64,000 bases of DNA, taken from the NCBI RefSeq assembly GCF_046630445.1, contig NC_092341.1:2580001-2644000 (forward strand), given 5' to 3'. Below the pieces are notes generated by a model. It was not told the DNA's origin. It saw nothing but the letters and a program-made list of their open reading frames with translations, and ran no database searches. Within the stretch, counting starts at the first letter, position 1; every line of letters begins with the position of its first letter. A program made the position numbers and the translations under genes. The DNA is from Rutidosis leptorrhynchoides. Its lineage: Eukaryota; Streptophyta; Magnoliopsida; Asterales; Asteraceae. Positions 21,292 through 34,715 of the stretch are shown here, in pieces.

Positions 21292-24200
21292 CGTACTTTT
21301 CTAGCTTCAAACATAGCCGCAGTACAGGCTGCGCTACATACCAACAATAACCTTGGATCTAGTAGTACAGGAAATCGTGTAGGATGCACCTACAAAGAAT
21401 TCACTGCCTGCAAACCTTTGGAATTTGATGGAACCGAAGGACCGATCGGATTGAAACGGTGGACCGAGAAAGTCGAATCGGTGTTTGCCATAAGTAAGTG
21501 TACTGAAGAGGACAAAGTGAAGTACGCTACGCATACCTTCACAGGTTCTGCGTTAACATGGTGGAATACCTATCTAGAGCAAGTAGGACAAGACGATGCG
21601 TACGCACTACCGTGGTCAGCATTCAAGCACTTGATGAACGAGAAATACCGTCCCAGAACCGAGGTCAATAAGCTCAAGACAGAACTTAGAGGGTTACGAA
21701 CCCAAGGATTTGATATTACCACGTACAAAAGACGATTCACAGAATTGTGCCTATTGTGTCCGGGAGCATTCGAAGATGAGGAAGAGAAGATCGACGCGTT
21801 TGTGAAAGGATTACCGGAAAGAATCCAAGAAGATATAAGTTCACACGAGCCCGCCTCCATACAACAGGCATGTAGAATGGCTCACAAACTAGTGAACCAG
21901 ATTGAAGAAAGAATTAAAGAACAGACTGCTGAAGAGGCCAATGTGAAGCAAGTCAAAAGAAAGTGGGAGGAAAACGGTGATAAGAATCACCAATACAACA
22001 ACAACAGCAATTACAACAATAATCGCAACAATTATCCCAACAATCGCAACATCAATCGCAACTACAACAAACGACCCAACAACAACAACAACAACAACAG
22101 CAACAACAACAGCAACTACAACAATCATCCCAACAACAATAATAACCGTAACAACAACAACAATCAGAAGCAGCTATGCCAAAGGTGTGAAAAGTATCAC
22201 TCGGGGTTCCGCACCAAATTTTGCAACAAGTGTAAAAGAAATGGTCATAGCGCGGCGAAGTGTGAGGTCTACGGACCAGGGGTTAATAGAACGAAAGGAA
22301 CAAATGGTGTCGGAACGAGTAATGGCAGAGCAAGAAGTGTCGGAGCAAGTTATGCCAATGTAGTTTGTTATAAATGTGGAAAACTGGGCCACATTATTAG
22401 AAATTGCCCGAACCAGGAGAACACGAATGGACAAGGCCGCGGAAGAGTTTTCAATATTAATGCGGCAGAGGCACAGGAAGACCCGGAGCTTGTTACGGGT
22501 ACGTTTCTTATTGACAATAAATCTGCTTATGTTTTATTTGATTCGGGTGCGGATAGAAGCTATATGAGTAGAGATTTTTGTGCTAAATTAAGTTGTCCAT
22601 TGACGCCTTTGGATAGTAAATTTTTACTCGAATTAGCAAATGGTAAATTAATTTCAGCAGATAATATATGTCGAATTCGAGAAATTAAACTGGTTAGCGA
22701 AACATTTAAGATTGATTTGATACCAGTAGAGTTAGGGAGTTTTGATGTGATAATCGGTATGGACTGGTTGAAAGAAGTGAAAGCAGAGATCATTTGTTAC
22801 AAAAATGCAATTCGCATTATACGAGAAAAAGGAAAACCCTTAATGGTGTACGGAGAAAAGGGCAACACGAAGCTACATCTTATTAGTAATTTGAAGGCAC
22901 AAATACTAATAAGAAAAGGTTGCTATGCTGTTCTAGCACACGTCGAGAAAGTACAAACTGAAGAAAAGAGCATCAATGATGTTCCCATTGCAAAAGAATT
23001 TCCCGATGTATTTCCGAAAGAATTACCGGGATTACCCCCACGTCGATCCGTTGAATTTCAAATAGATCTTGTACCAGGAGCTGCACCAATAGCTCGTGCT
23101 CCTTACAGACTCGCACCCAGCGAGATGAAAGAACTGCAAAGCCAATTACAAGAACTTTTAGAGCGTGGTTTCATTCGACCAAGCACATCACCGTGGGGAG
23201 CTCCTGTTTTGTTTGTCAAGAAGAAAGATGGTACATTCAGGTTGTGTATCGACTACCGAGAGTTGAACAAACTTACCATCAAGAACCGCTACCCACTACC
23301 GAGAATCGACGACTTATTTGATCAACTACAAGGCTCGTCTGTTTATTCAAAGATTGACTTACGTTCTGGGTATCATCAAATGCGGGTGAAAGAAGATGAT
23401 ATTCCAAAGACTGCTTTCAGAACACGTTACGGTTATTACAAGTTTATGGTCATGCCGTTTGGTTTAACTAATGCACCAGCTGTGTTCATGGACCTTATGA
23501 ACCGAGTGTGTGGACCATACCTTGACAAGTTTGTCATTGTTTTCATTGATGACATACTTATTTACTCAAAGAATGACCAAGAACACGGTGAACATTTGAG
23601 AAAGGTGTTAGAAGTATTGAGGAAGGAAGAATTGTACGCTAAGTTTTCAAAGTGTGCATTTTGGTTGGAAGAAGTTCAATTCCTCGGTCACATAGTGAAC
23701 AAAGAAGGTATTAAGGTGGATCCGGCAAAGATAGAAACTGTTGAAAAGTGGGAAACCCCGAAAACTCCGAAACACATACGCCAGTTTTTAGGACTAGCTG
23801 GTTACTACAGAAGGTTCATCCAAGACTTTTCCAGAATAGCAAAACCCTTGACTGCATTAACACATAAAGGAAGAAATTTGAATGGAATGATGAACAAGAG
23901 AAAGCGTTTCAGTTATTGAAGAAAAAGCTAACTACGGCACCTAAATTGTCATTGCCTGAAGGGAATGATAATTTTGTGATTTATTGTGACACATCAAAGC
24001 AAGGTCTCGGTTGTGTATTAATGCAACGAACGAAGGTGATTGCTTATGCGTCTAGACAATTGAAGATTCACGAACAAAATTATACGACGCATGATTTGGA
24101 ATTAGGCGCGGTTGTTTTTGCATTAAAGACTTGGAGGCACTACTTATATGGGGTCAAAATTATTATATATACCGACCACAAAAGTCTTCAACACATATTT

Positions 24201-25826
24201 AATCAGAAACAACTGAATATGAGGCAGCGTAGGTGGATTGAATTATTGAATGATTACGACTTTGAGATTCGTTACCACCCGAGGAAGGCAAATGTGGTAG
24301 CCGATGCCTTGAGCAGGAAGGACAGAGAACCCATTCGAGTAAAATCTATGAATATAATGATTCATAATAACCTTACTACTCAAATAAAGGAGGCGCAACA
24401 AGGAGTTTTAAAAGAGGGAAATTTAAAGGATGAAATACCCAAAGGATCGGAGAAGCATCTTAATATTTGGGAAGACGGAACCCGGTATAGGGCTGAAAGG
24501 ATTTGGGTACCAAACTTTGGAGATATGAGAGAAATGGTACTTAGAGAAGCTCATAAAACCAGATACTCAATACATCCTGGAACGGGGAAGATGTACAAGG
24601 ATCTCAAGAAACATTTTTGGTGGCCGGGTATGAAAGCCGATGTTGCTAAATACGTAGGAGAATGTTTGACGTGTTCTAAGGTCAAAGCTGAGCATCAGAA
24701 ACCATCAGGTCTACTTCAACAACCCAAAATCCCGGAATCGAAATGGGAAAACATTACCATGGATTTCATCACTAAATTGCCAAGGACTGCAAGTGGTTTT
24801 GATACTATTTGGGTAATAGTTGATCGTCTCACCAAATCAGCACACTTCCTGCCAATAAGAGAAGATGACAAGATGGAGAAGTTAGCACGACTGTATTTGA
24901 AGGAAGTCATTTCCAGACATGGAATACCAATCTCTATTATCTCTGATAGGGATGGCAGATTTATTTCAAGATTCTGGCAGACATTACAGCAAGCATTAGG
25001 AACTCGTCTAGACATGAGTACTGCCTATCATTCACAAACTGATGGGCAGAGCGAAAGGACGATACAAACTCTTGAAGACATGCTACGAGCATGTGTTATT
25101 GATTTTAGAAATAGTTGGGATCGACATCTACCGTTAGCAGAATTTTCCTACAACAACAGCTACCATTCAAGCATTGAGATGGCGCCGTTTGAAGCACTTT
25201 ATGGTAGAAAGTGCAGGTCTCCGATTTATTAGAGTGAAGTGGGAGATAGACAGATTACGGGTCCGGAGATTATACAAGAAACTACCGAGAAGATCATCCA
25301 AATTCAACAACGGTTGAAAACCACCCAAAGTCGACAAAAGAGCTACGCTGACATTAAAAGAAAAGATATAGAATTTGAAATTGGAGAGATGGTCATGCTT
25401 AAAGTTGCACATTGGAAAGGCGTTGTTCGATTTGGTAAACGAGGAAAATTAAATCCAAGGTATATTGGACCATTCAAGATTATTGATCGTGTCGGACCAG
25501 TAGCTTACCGACTTGAGTTACCTCAACAACTCGCGGCTGTACATAACACTTTCCACGTCTCGAATTTGAAGAAATGTTTTGCTAAAGAAGATCTCACTAT
25601 TCCGTTAGATGAAATCCAAATCAACGAAAAACTTCAATTCATCGAAGAACCCGTCGAAATAATGGATCGTGAGGTTAAAAGACTTAAGCAAAACAAGATA
25701 CCAATTGTTAAGGTTCGATGGAATGCTCGTAGAGGACCCGAGTTCACCTGGGAGAGTGAAGATCAGATGAAGAAGAAATACCCGCATCTATTTCCAGAAG
25801 ATTCGTCAACACCTTCAACAACTTAA
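21292..25826 (+). pseudogene. gag-pol: Gag-pol of gypsy copy 2, inactivated
   Basis: Closely similar to copy 1 throughout, but lacking the gag N-terminus. Breaks: one G is missing at about 23869-23871 (copy 1 has GGGAAG, here GGAAG), shifting frame just before RNase H; and TGG has become TAG at 25230-25232 in the integrase. All domains remain recognisable: gag, Asn-rich linker two codons longer than in copy 1, zinc knuckles, protease DSG, RT FIDD, RNase H, integrase and chromodomain to the TAA at 25824-25826. A G-to-A type change also gives HSQTDGQ in place of HPQTDGQ in the integrase. Confidence 0.95.
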
Positions 25827-25861
25827 AATTTCGGGACGAAATTTATTTAACGGGTAGGTAC
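25826..25861 (+). promoter_or_regulatory. Hairpin and polypurine tract of gypsy copy 2
   Basis: AAATTTCG-GGA-CGAAATTT at 25826-25844 and the purine stretch leading to the LTR are identical to those of copy 1, although the element is dead. Confidence 0.7.
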
Positions 25862-28800
25862 TGTAGTGACCCGAACTTTTCCATGTTTATATATATTAAA
25901 TGAGATTGATATTTACATGATTAAATGTTTCCAACATGTTAAGCAATCAAACTTGTTAAGACTTGATTAATTGAAATATGTTTCATATAGACAATTGACC
26001 ACCCAAGTTGACCGGTGATTCACGAACGTTAAAACTTGTAAAAACTATATGATGACATATATATGGATATATATATAGTTAACATGATACTATGATAAGT
26101 AAACATATCATTAAGTATATTAACAATGAACTACATATGTAAAAACAAGACTACTAACTTAATGATTTTTAAACGAGACATATATGTAACGATTATCGTT
26201 GTAAAGACATTTAATGTATATATATATCATATTAAGAGATATTCATACATGATAATATCATGATAATATAATAATTTAAAATCTCATTTGATATTATAAA
26301 CATTGGGTTAACAACATTTAACAAGATCGTTAACCTAAAGGTTTCAAAACAACACTTACATGTAACGACTAACGATGACTTAACGACTCAGTTAAAATGT
26401 ATATACATGTAGTGCTTTAATATGTATTTATACACTTTTGAAAGACTTCAATACACTTATCAAAATACTTCTACTTAACAAAAATGCTTACAATTACATC
26501 CTCGTTCAGTTTCATCAACAATTCTACTCGTATGCACCCGTATTCGTACTCGTACAATACACAGCTTTTAGATGTATGTACTATTGGTATATACACTCCA
26601 ATGATCAGCTCTTAGCAGCCCATGTGAGTCACCTAAAACATGTGGGAACCATCATTTGGAAACTAGCATGAAATATCTCATAAAATTACAAAAATATGAG
26701 TAATCATTCATGACTTATTTACATGAAAACAAAATTACATATCCTTTATATCTAATCCATACACCAACGACCAAAAACACCTACAAACACTTTCATTCTT
26801 CAATTTTCTTCATCTAATTGATCTCTCTCAAGTTCTATCTTCAAGTTCTAAGTGTTCTTCATAAATTCTACAAGTTCTAGTTACATAAAATCAAGAATAC
26901 TTTCAAGTTTGCTAGCTCACTTCCAATCTTGTAAGGTGATCATCCAACCTCAAGAAATCTTTGTTTCTTACAGTAGGTTATTATTCTAATACAAGGTAAT
27001 AATCATATTCAAACTTTGGTTCAATTTCTATAACTATAACAATCTTATTTCAAGTGATGATCTTACTTGAACTTGTTTTCGTGTCATGATTCTGCTTCAA
27101 GAACTTCGAGCCATCCAAGGATCCGTTGAATCTAGATCCATTTTTCTCTTTTCCAGTAGGTTTATCCAAGGAACTTAAGGTAGTAATGATGTTCATAACA
27201 TCATTCGATTCATACATATAAAGCTATCTTATTCGAAGGTTTAAACTTGTAATCACTAGAACATAGTTTAGTTAATTCTAAACTTGTTCGCAAACAAAAG
27301 TTAATCCTTCTAACTTGACTTTTAAAATCAACTAAACACATGTTCTATATCTATATGATATGCTAACTTAATGATTTAAAACCTGGAAACACGAAAAACA
27401 CCGTAAAACCGGATTTATGCAGTCGTAGTAACACCGCGGGCTGTTTTGGGTTAGTTAATTAAAAACTATGATAAACTTTGATTTAAAAGTTGTTATTCTG
27501 AGAAAATGATTTTTATTATGAACATGAAACTATATCCAAAAATTATGGTTAAACTCAAAGTGGAAGTATGTTTTCTAAAATGGTCATCTAGACGTCGTTC
27601 TTTCGACTGAAATGACTACCTTTAAAAAAATGACTTGTAACTTATTTTTACGACTATAAACCTATACTTTTTCTGTTCAGATTCAAAAAATAGAGTTAAA
27701 TATGAAACCATAGCAATTTGATTCACTCAAAATGGATTTAAAATGAAGAAGTTATGGGTAAAACAAGATTGGATAATTTTTCTCATTTTAGCTACGTGAA
27801 AATTGGTAACAAATCTATTCCAACCATAACTTAATCAACTTGTATTGTATATTATGTAATCTTGAGATACCATAGACACGTATACAATGTTTCGACCTAT
27901 CATGTCGACACATCTATATATATTTCGGAACAACCATAGACACTCTATATGTGAATGTTGGAGTTAGCTATACAGGGTTGAGGTTGATTCCAAAATATAT
28001 ATAGTTTGAGTTGTGATCAATACTGAGATACGTATACACTGGGTCGTGGATTGATTCAAGATAATATTTATCGATTTATTTCTGTACATCTAACTGTGGA
28101 CAACTAGTTGTAGGTTACTAACGAGGACAGCTGACTTAATAAACTTAAAACATCAAAATATATTAAAAGTGTTGTAAATATATTTTGAACATACTTTGAT
28201 ATATATGTATATATTGTTATAGGTTCGTGAATCAACCAATGGCCAAGTCTTACTTCCCGACGAAGTAAAAATCTGTGAAAGTGAGTTATAGTCCCACTTT
28301 TAAAATCTAATATTTTTGGGATGAGAATACATGCAGGTTTTATAAATGATTTACAAAATAGACACAAGTACGTGAAACTACATTCTATGGTTGAATTATC
28401 GAAATCGAATATGCCCCTTTTTTTATTAAGTCTGGTAATCTAAGAATTAGGGAACAGACACCCTAATTGACGCGAATCCTAAAGATAGATCTATTGGGCC
28501 TAACAAACCCCATCCAAAGTACCGGATGCTTTAGTACTTCGAAATTTATATCATATCCGAAGGGTGTCCCGGAATGATGGGGATATTCTTATATATGCAT
28601 CTTGTTAATGTCGGTTACCAGGTGTTCACCATATGAATGATTTTTATCTCTATGTATGGGATGTGTATTGAAATATGAAATCTTGTGGTCTATTATTATG
28701 ATTTGATATATATAGGTTAAACCTATAACTCACCAACATTTTTGTTGACGTTTTAAGCATGTTTATTCTCAGGTGATTATTAAGAGCTTCCGCTGTCGCA

Positions 28801-29119
28801 TACTTAAATAAGGACGAGATTTGGAGTCCATGCTTGTATGATATTGTGTAAAAACTGCATTCAAGAAACTTATTTTGTTGTAACATATTTGTATTGTAAA
28901 CCATCATGTAATGGTCGTGTGTAAACAGGATATTTTAGATTATCATTATTTGATAATCTACGTAAAGTTTTTTTTAAAACCTTTATCTATGAAATAAAGG
29001 TTATGGTTTGTTTTAAAAATGAATGCAGTCTTTGAAAAACGTCTCATATAGAGGTCAAAACCTCGCAACGAAATCAATTAATATGGAACGTTTTTAATCA
29101 ATAAGAATGGGACATTTCA
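25862..29119 (+). repeat. 3' LTR of gypsy copy 2
   Basis: A 3258-base LTR from TGTAGTGACCCG to GACATTTCA, closely similar to the copy 1 LTR (7737-10989). It has small indels, for example shorter or longer A/T runs near 26041 and 28968. Twin hairpins are retained at 28936-29002, the second shortened to a 9-base stem. No gene. Confidence 0.95.
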
Positions 29120-29449
29120 TATTTCTTAGGTGCTTAGACGTTGTTGCTTCCGCTGTTAGACTTGCTGTCTTGGTGTTACAGACTTGCTGTGTTAGACTTC
29201 CGCTGCATTACTTAGAGATGTCTCAAGCATGGAACTTTTACTTTGCATTCGCAACTTATGTTATTTTCAAAACAATAGCTTTGTAATGACCTTAGTATCA
29301 TGTACTCCTGTTAATGTTCCTATTCATCTTTTGTAAAACGCTATCTTTTCATGAATGCAAATCGGTTTTCCAACAGCATATAGTGTTTGACCATGTAATG
29401 ATCCTGTTGTTGATGATCCGTACACGATGGTTTTGTACGGGGCATCACA
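29120..29449 (+). repeat. 5' LTR of element 3, 3' part
   Basis: Matches 37155-37484 at a constant offset of 8035 and ends GGGGCATCACA immediately before the primer site. The rest of this LTR lies beyond gypsy copy 2, before the window. Confidence 0.92.
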
Positions 29450-29451
29450 GT

Positions 29452-29463
29452 TCGTATCAGAGC
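29452..29463 (+). other. Primer binding site of element 3
   Basis: TCGTATCAGAGC starts two bases after the LTR end. It fits the tRNA-iMet primer site TGGTATCAGAGC with one mismatch. Confidence 0.75.
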
Positions 29464-31290
29464 ATTGGTTGTAGGGAATTATGTTACATTTGTGAGTGTA
29501 AACCGGACCAAGTAGGGTTCACTAATAGGACTAATCTACAACTTGCTTGTTTACTTGTTTCTGCGGGACCTTCTGCATGCTACTGTGTTATAATACTGCA
29601 TGTTACTGCTTATTACTACTGCATGCTACTGCTTACTTTTATTGCTGTATGATCTTACTGCATGCTATTGCTTATCTTTACCGCCATGCGAACTTGCTGT
29701 AGGCTTATTTCCGCTATTGCATGATTACTATCTGCTTTCACATGTTACTTCTGTTTAGCGCTGTTGATATTATTGCCATGCTGTGTATTGTTTTAGACAA
29801 CCTAGGTTGTTGTAGTGCCTGATTACATGCTTGCTTCATGTCTGCCATTCGCTATACCGACTTGGAAAACTTACCTTTCCTAGTTCAGATGTTTTTCTGA
29901 ACCCTTTTCCCCAATCGTCTAGCCCTAAGGATTAGTATTGTAATCCGCCTGTTAATACCGTTCCACCGTTCCGGAGATCGAAACATTACTTCACGCAATC
30001 TAGTAGGAGTACCCCTCGGATTACACGCCCACTAAAGTTGATCCTCGGAGGAGGAGATATGTGAGGACTTGTCGGAATAACCGCACCCCGAGCTCACTCT
30101 AATTAGCCACGTACAACGTATGAACATTAGAAGGTTGTTCACTTCCCTCAAGATGACCTGTATCCCGTACGCTTTCATGATCGTCACTTATCTCCTTCAT
30201 TCTTCCCTACTGCTCGACGATCTAACGACACTTCTGGACATAGGTCCCAACACTCTTAGGAATTGGAGAAGTCGGGAAGGCATCTCCTTTCACAAGGTCA
30301 TAGTGTCTTCTACTGATGCTCAGCCATACCCAAGGACTTGGGAGTCACCTCGAAACATATCGTATTACTACTTGCTACACGTACAACTCGACACGAGACC
30401 CATATTGAATTTCTAGAAAGGAACCTAACGACATTACCGGAACCCGAACATTTTGAAGAAGTTTCGAGACATTTAGATGCATGACCTACGAAACCTACGC
30501 ACCCACACCGAGAAACTGTGAGATTAATTATGTAGATTTTGTTTTGAGATAGCATAGATAAGGCACCGTTAGATGAAATTGAGTAGAACTTGAAGTGATC
30601 ACGTTACGTTGACCATATGGAGCGATATTGGAATGAACGTACGATTTAGTACAATATAATGATGCCAGGACAGCGTGATTATATTGAAGTAAATCATGCA
30701 GAAGTCCCAATGTTATTACATGAGGAATATGAAGTGATTCAAAGAAAATTTTGGTAGGAACCACTTGAGTATACGCATTATGGTCTGTTAGAGGTAGGGA
30801 AAGAATAACCACGTAGCCCATATATTATACAAATAGGACCTTGATTTCAGATTGATAACCCGACAATATGTTATAGTTATAGACACCCTGGACACTTAAG
30901 GGAACAGTTCTCAAATAGGAAAAACTTTAGACTTACCTGCGGTAGAGCAATCATTACCTCAGTTATGGAGACTCGCATAGATCCTGATTTTAGTTAGGGT
31001 AAATTTATTCACAACGTTTACTATCTCGAAGTTGTTTAATACTAGAGCGATAGAAACCTTATATCTAAGAACCTCAGTGTTATGACTAATAAGCCATTAA
31101 CAACCATGAGAGTTAAGTATTCTATAGGACAAGCTAGTGGTGAGCTGGCAGAGATAGAGGAGTAATTTAAGGTAGTACCTTAAAATTTACAGGTGGGTCA
31201 TGTAGAGATGACCTCATGCTAACAGAACTTGGAAGTTTTATAGTAGTAGTTGGAAAGGATTAGTTACTTGCGCACAAGCAGATGTTATTT
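29464..31290 (+). other. Degenerate leader and gag region of element 3
   Basis: No intact gene. A repeat-like stretch of CTGCATG/CTGCTTA units spans about 29570-29690. Near 30872-30935 the frame reads CYSYRHPGHLREQF, a worn CCHC zinc knuckle, so the preceding kilobase is probably decayed gag. A segment near 30646-30740 resembles 56222-56310 in element 4. Confidence 0.5.
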
Positions 31291-31545
31291 GAGAAGGTTG
31301 ATAAAATTTTCACGGCAGTATAATAAGATTTGGTTGGAATAGACCTTAAGATTAACCTAATACTCATCAAGTTAGGAAGCTTGATGTAAAAGTTGGAATG
31401 AACTTTAGGGTTAACCTAATACTCATTGAGTTAGGAAGCTTTGATGAGATAGTTGGAATGGACTGGCTTTCAAGGATGAAAGCGAAAGTTATTTATAGTA
31501 AGAAGATTATTCGTATACCTCACGAGAATGGTGAGCCAAAAGCCA
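31291..31545 (+). pseudogene. Aspartic protease remnant of element 3
   Basis: Frame 31398-31545 reads LILIELGSFDEIVGMDWL and then KAKVIYSKKIIRIPHENGEP, the end of a gypsy protease (compare [17 protein letters not shown] in copy 1). The 40 or so bases before it (31346-31386) are an imperfect tandem copy of 31404-31445. The protease sequence runs straight into integrase at about 31545. Confidence 0.75.
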
Positions 31546-31775
31546 TCTGGATTACTTCAACAACCCGAGACCCTACAATGGAAATGGGAAGGGATGACGA
31601 TGGATTTCATCCCGAAGCAACCGAAAACAATAGGCAGTTATGACACCATCTAGGTTACCGTTGAGCGCCTCACCAAATCTACTCACTTTCTAGCCATGAA
31701 AGGAACCGATACAATGGACAAACCTGCACAATGATACATAAAGGAAAATGTTTCCCGTCACTTCGGCAATTCAAA
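31546..31775 (+). pseudogene. Integrase core remnant of element 3
   Basis: Reads [19 protein letters not shown] sequence, then MTMDFIPKQPKT, an in-frame stop where Trp is expected, VERLTKSTHFLAMK and ENVSRHF. This is the start of a gypsy integrase core matching copy 1 near 6590-6800. The segment between protease and integrase (all of RT and RNase H, over 1.5 kb) is missing. Confidence 0.75.
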
Positions 31776-34678
31776 TTCTATCTTAAGGACTGGCCAGGAA
31801 TCTTATTTGATACTCATTCTTACGCGACTCTAAATCCTAACTTACTCCGAGAGATTTCTTATTTGATGATAATCGTACCATCATCCTTCTTACGTCAATA
31901 TTAGTCATACCAGTTCGAAATTTCTAAAATCAATGGGTAGTTAATTCCCATCCTCATACTCTCCCACTCGTATCTCACTTATAAGCAACAACTTCACACT
32001 TAAGCATTTTTGGTCAAAGGACTTATGTCCTACTAAAAGTCATCAACCACATTTAAATTCAATAGTTTTTATTACCTCAAATGTCACCCGAAATTTTCAA
32101 AAATCTTTTACTCGATCTTTTCCCAACTTGTAATCTCCGAAATATGAAAATTTGTTTGCCAAAATTTTACACACACTATTTTACTGTGCGATCCTCTCAA
32201 AGTTTTATAAAAATTTATTTTATTGCCATTCGTACAAATTTTAGAAACCATATATGTTAAATAATTACTTATTTTGACTAGTACACATGAAATTTTACTT
32301 TCACTTTTACAAATCAAAGCTTTTATTCAAATGATATTTTACCTTAAATGGTACGTGTTGCACATAACCCTAGTTTGCTAAGAACTTTGTTTCTTTTCTT
32401 ACATTGTCACCTTAAACGATTTTTATAAAATTTTCGTTGCTTGTCAATATAAAATTTTTCGTTGCTTATTCGTATCCAAGTCTTCATGGAGACTTTACAA
32501 CCATCGAAACCGAGAGATTCATGGGTGTGTATGTGATGAAGACACTTACTACCACGTCATGCAGAGCCTTCGGGCATCCATCAACACTTAAACCATTCAA
32601 AATTACTGCGTTACCCTAGGGATCTTATCCTTTACACCTGTCGGAGAGATGCTCTATCTTACACAACTCAAAGTCCTGACTTATTCCAAGGGATTCTCAT
32701 CTAGCGATATTAACATCATCAGTACTCCGACTTTAATATTGGCCATAACCTGTTTGGCATTTTTGCAAAGTCAAGAAACAATTAACTTCTCATCCTCATG
32801 CTCTATCCTTCATACCTCACTTTTTAGCAACGGCTTCGCACGTGAACATTTTTGGGCCAAAGACTTAGGTCCTGATAATTTTCAAAACTACATTTAAGTC
32901 ATTAGTTTTCATTACCTAGTAACATGTCAACCGATAATTCAAAGATTTTTCACTCGACCTTTTTCAACTCATAACCTCTGAAATACGAAAAACTATATTT
33001 ATCAAAATATTTTGATTTTACACGTTGCTTATTTGTGCGGTCCGCACGAGATTATGGACAAATGAAAGTAATAAAATTTTTCGGTCACTTACGCTATTTA
33101 TAAAATCATATATGTATATATATAATTAAGTTAACAAATTTACCTTTACTTATTTTGGTTAATACCTACTAAGTTATACCTTCAAATTATTTAACAATCG
33201 CTCCTTTAATGAGTTGTTTAACTTAAGTCAAATAGTTTTATGCAAAATGGTACACGTTGTACATATTTCTAAATTTACTAAGAACTTCGTTCCGTTTATA
33301 TTGTCACATCAAACGTTTAAAGGTTTTTCAAAACTTCCTTGGTTGATTTTAAAGGTTTTCGTATTAAGCTACACCATGTATGGATCACACTTCTTCTCGC
33401 CCTCCGTTATCGATGAAGCTTACTATTAAAATCCTTGTTAAAAACGCTTGAGCCACTTTGGGTGGCAGATTTTTAAAAAAAAAAAATTCTAAGAAGTCTT
33501 TGCGCTCATGAAATGTTCCTCTTAAGGTAGGACTTGGCAAAAACGCGAGCCGATAAGTCTTCTGATGTACACTCAGTGTTTACCCGATTGTAGGAAAGGA
33601 ACTAGTTAGGTTCTACTCTCAATATTTCACGGCTAATCGCAACACCCTCTTAAACGTCATCTCTAGGATTCATTATGTTGAGGTACAAGAAATCATTGTT
33701 AGAGATTCTCTTAACTTGGAGTAAATCATTCTTTATGACCAGGAGTTCACGTATCTTCTCATCCGCGCATCCCCTTAAGTATAAGGATAAATTCAGAACG
33801 AACTGTTCGGAGAATTCACTCTCGTTCAAGGACCACACCTTTCGTGCGATTTTCTTTCGGAAATGTAACATAAGATACCTTAAGAATCTATGAATCTTGT
33901 TATCCTCTTGGAAGGGACTGCTTAAAACGTCTGTAACACGAATATGGTTACTCCACACATTCCTTCCTTCGCAGGTTGCAACTATATGTTGTTCTAGTTA
34001 ATGTTAACCCTAACCTCAACATGTAACTGAAAGGAAAAAGTTACATTATGGAACTGTTCACCTGTAGTATGGTAAACTAAGGTGATATACTTCATTGTTC
34101 GTTCAGACCGTCCTGAAGACACTATAGATAATTATGGCTTGCATTGCAAATAAGTTCGATTAGTCACTTTCAGCTAAAATTTCAATTCATTTAGTCAAAT
34201 GAAACGTTCTTAAATATCGGGTTCTTTATGCCTGTGGTCTCCTTCCGAAATTAAGGGATTAGTAAAATCCGTGACTAACACTATCGGGACATCAAATCGC
34301 ATAGTTGTGATCACCATATTTTCCATTCTACCTGTCAGCTTTGTATTGCGACATAAGCGCTCAATGTTTTAGATGAGCTTAGTAACATTCATGATGAATT
34401 TTACGCATCCAGCTTACTGAAAATGCCTGTAAAACTAAAAACATCAAATTTCCTTTTGTGGGTATATATATTCGGATGACATATTCATGATAGCAAGAAA
34501 CGAAATCAACTTGTTGATCTCTTAGGACAAGGGACTTACTTAATGGCATATACCTATTCTTACTTTTATACGCCCAAGTACCTTTCGAGGTAAATAACTC
34601 ACTTCTGAGCCCACGAGTCTCACGAACCTTGATACGCTACTTCTTATTTAAATACGGTACCATTTGTAGTCACTCCTT
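31776..34678 (+). other. Long non-coding tail of element 3 with diverged duplication
   Basis: No gene recognised in about 2.9 kb. Segments near 31951-32440 and 32793-33340 are diverged copies about 840-900 bases apart; both run from TCCTCAT through CATTTTTGG, GACTTA-GTCCT, CATTTAA, TTATTTTG to TTGTCAC. The short ORFs here on either strand have no recognisable content. Confidence 0.5.
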
Positions 34679-34715
34679 AAATTTCGGGACGAAATTTCCA
34701 TTAACAGGTGGGTAA
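34679..34715 (+). promoter_or_regulatory. Hairpin and polypurine tract of element 3
   Basis: AAATTTCG-GGA-CGAAATTT at 34679-34697 is identical to the hairpin of gypsy copies 1 and 2, followed by AACAGGTGGG up to the LTR start. Confidence 0.7.

Larger units (their letters stand above)
21292..29119 (+). mobile_element. Ty3/gypsy chromovirus, copy 2 (right part)
   Basis: Same family as copy 1. It starts abruptly in gag where the Athila element was inserted, then has broken gag-pol, hairpin/polypurine tract and a full 3' LTR. It lies within the 5' LTR of element 3: 29120-29449 continues exactly the sequence found at 37155-37484. The expected target-site copy on this side is TATTT (29120-29124). 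It must be older than the Athila element and copy 1 by nesting, which fits its inactivating mutations. Confidence 0.93.
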
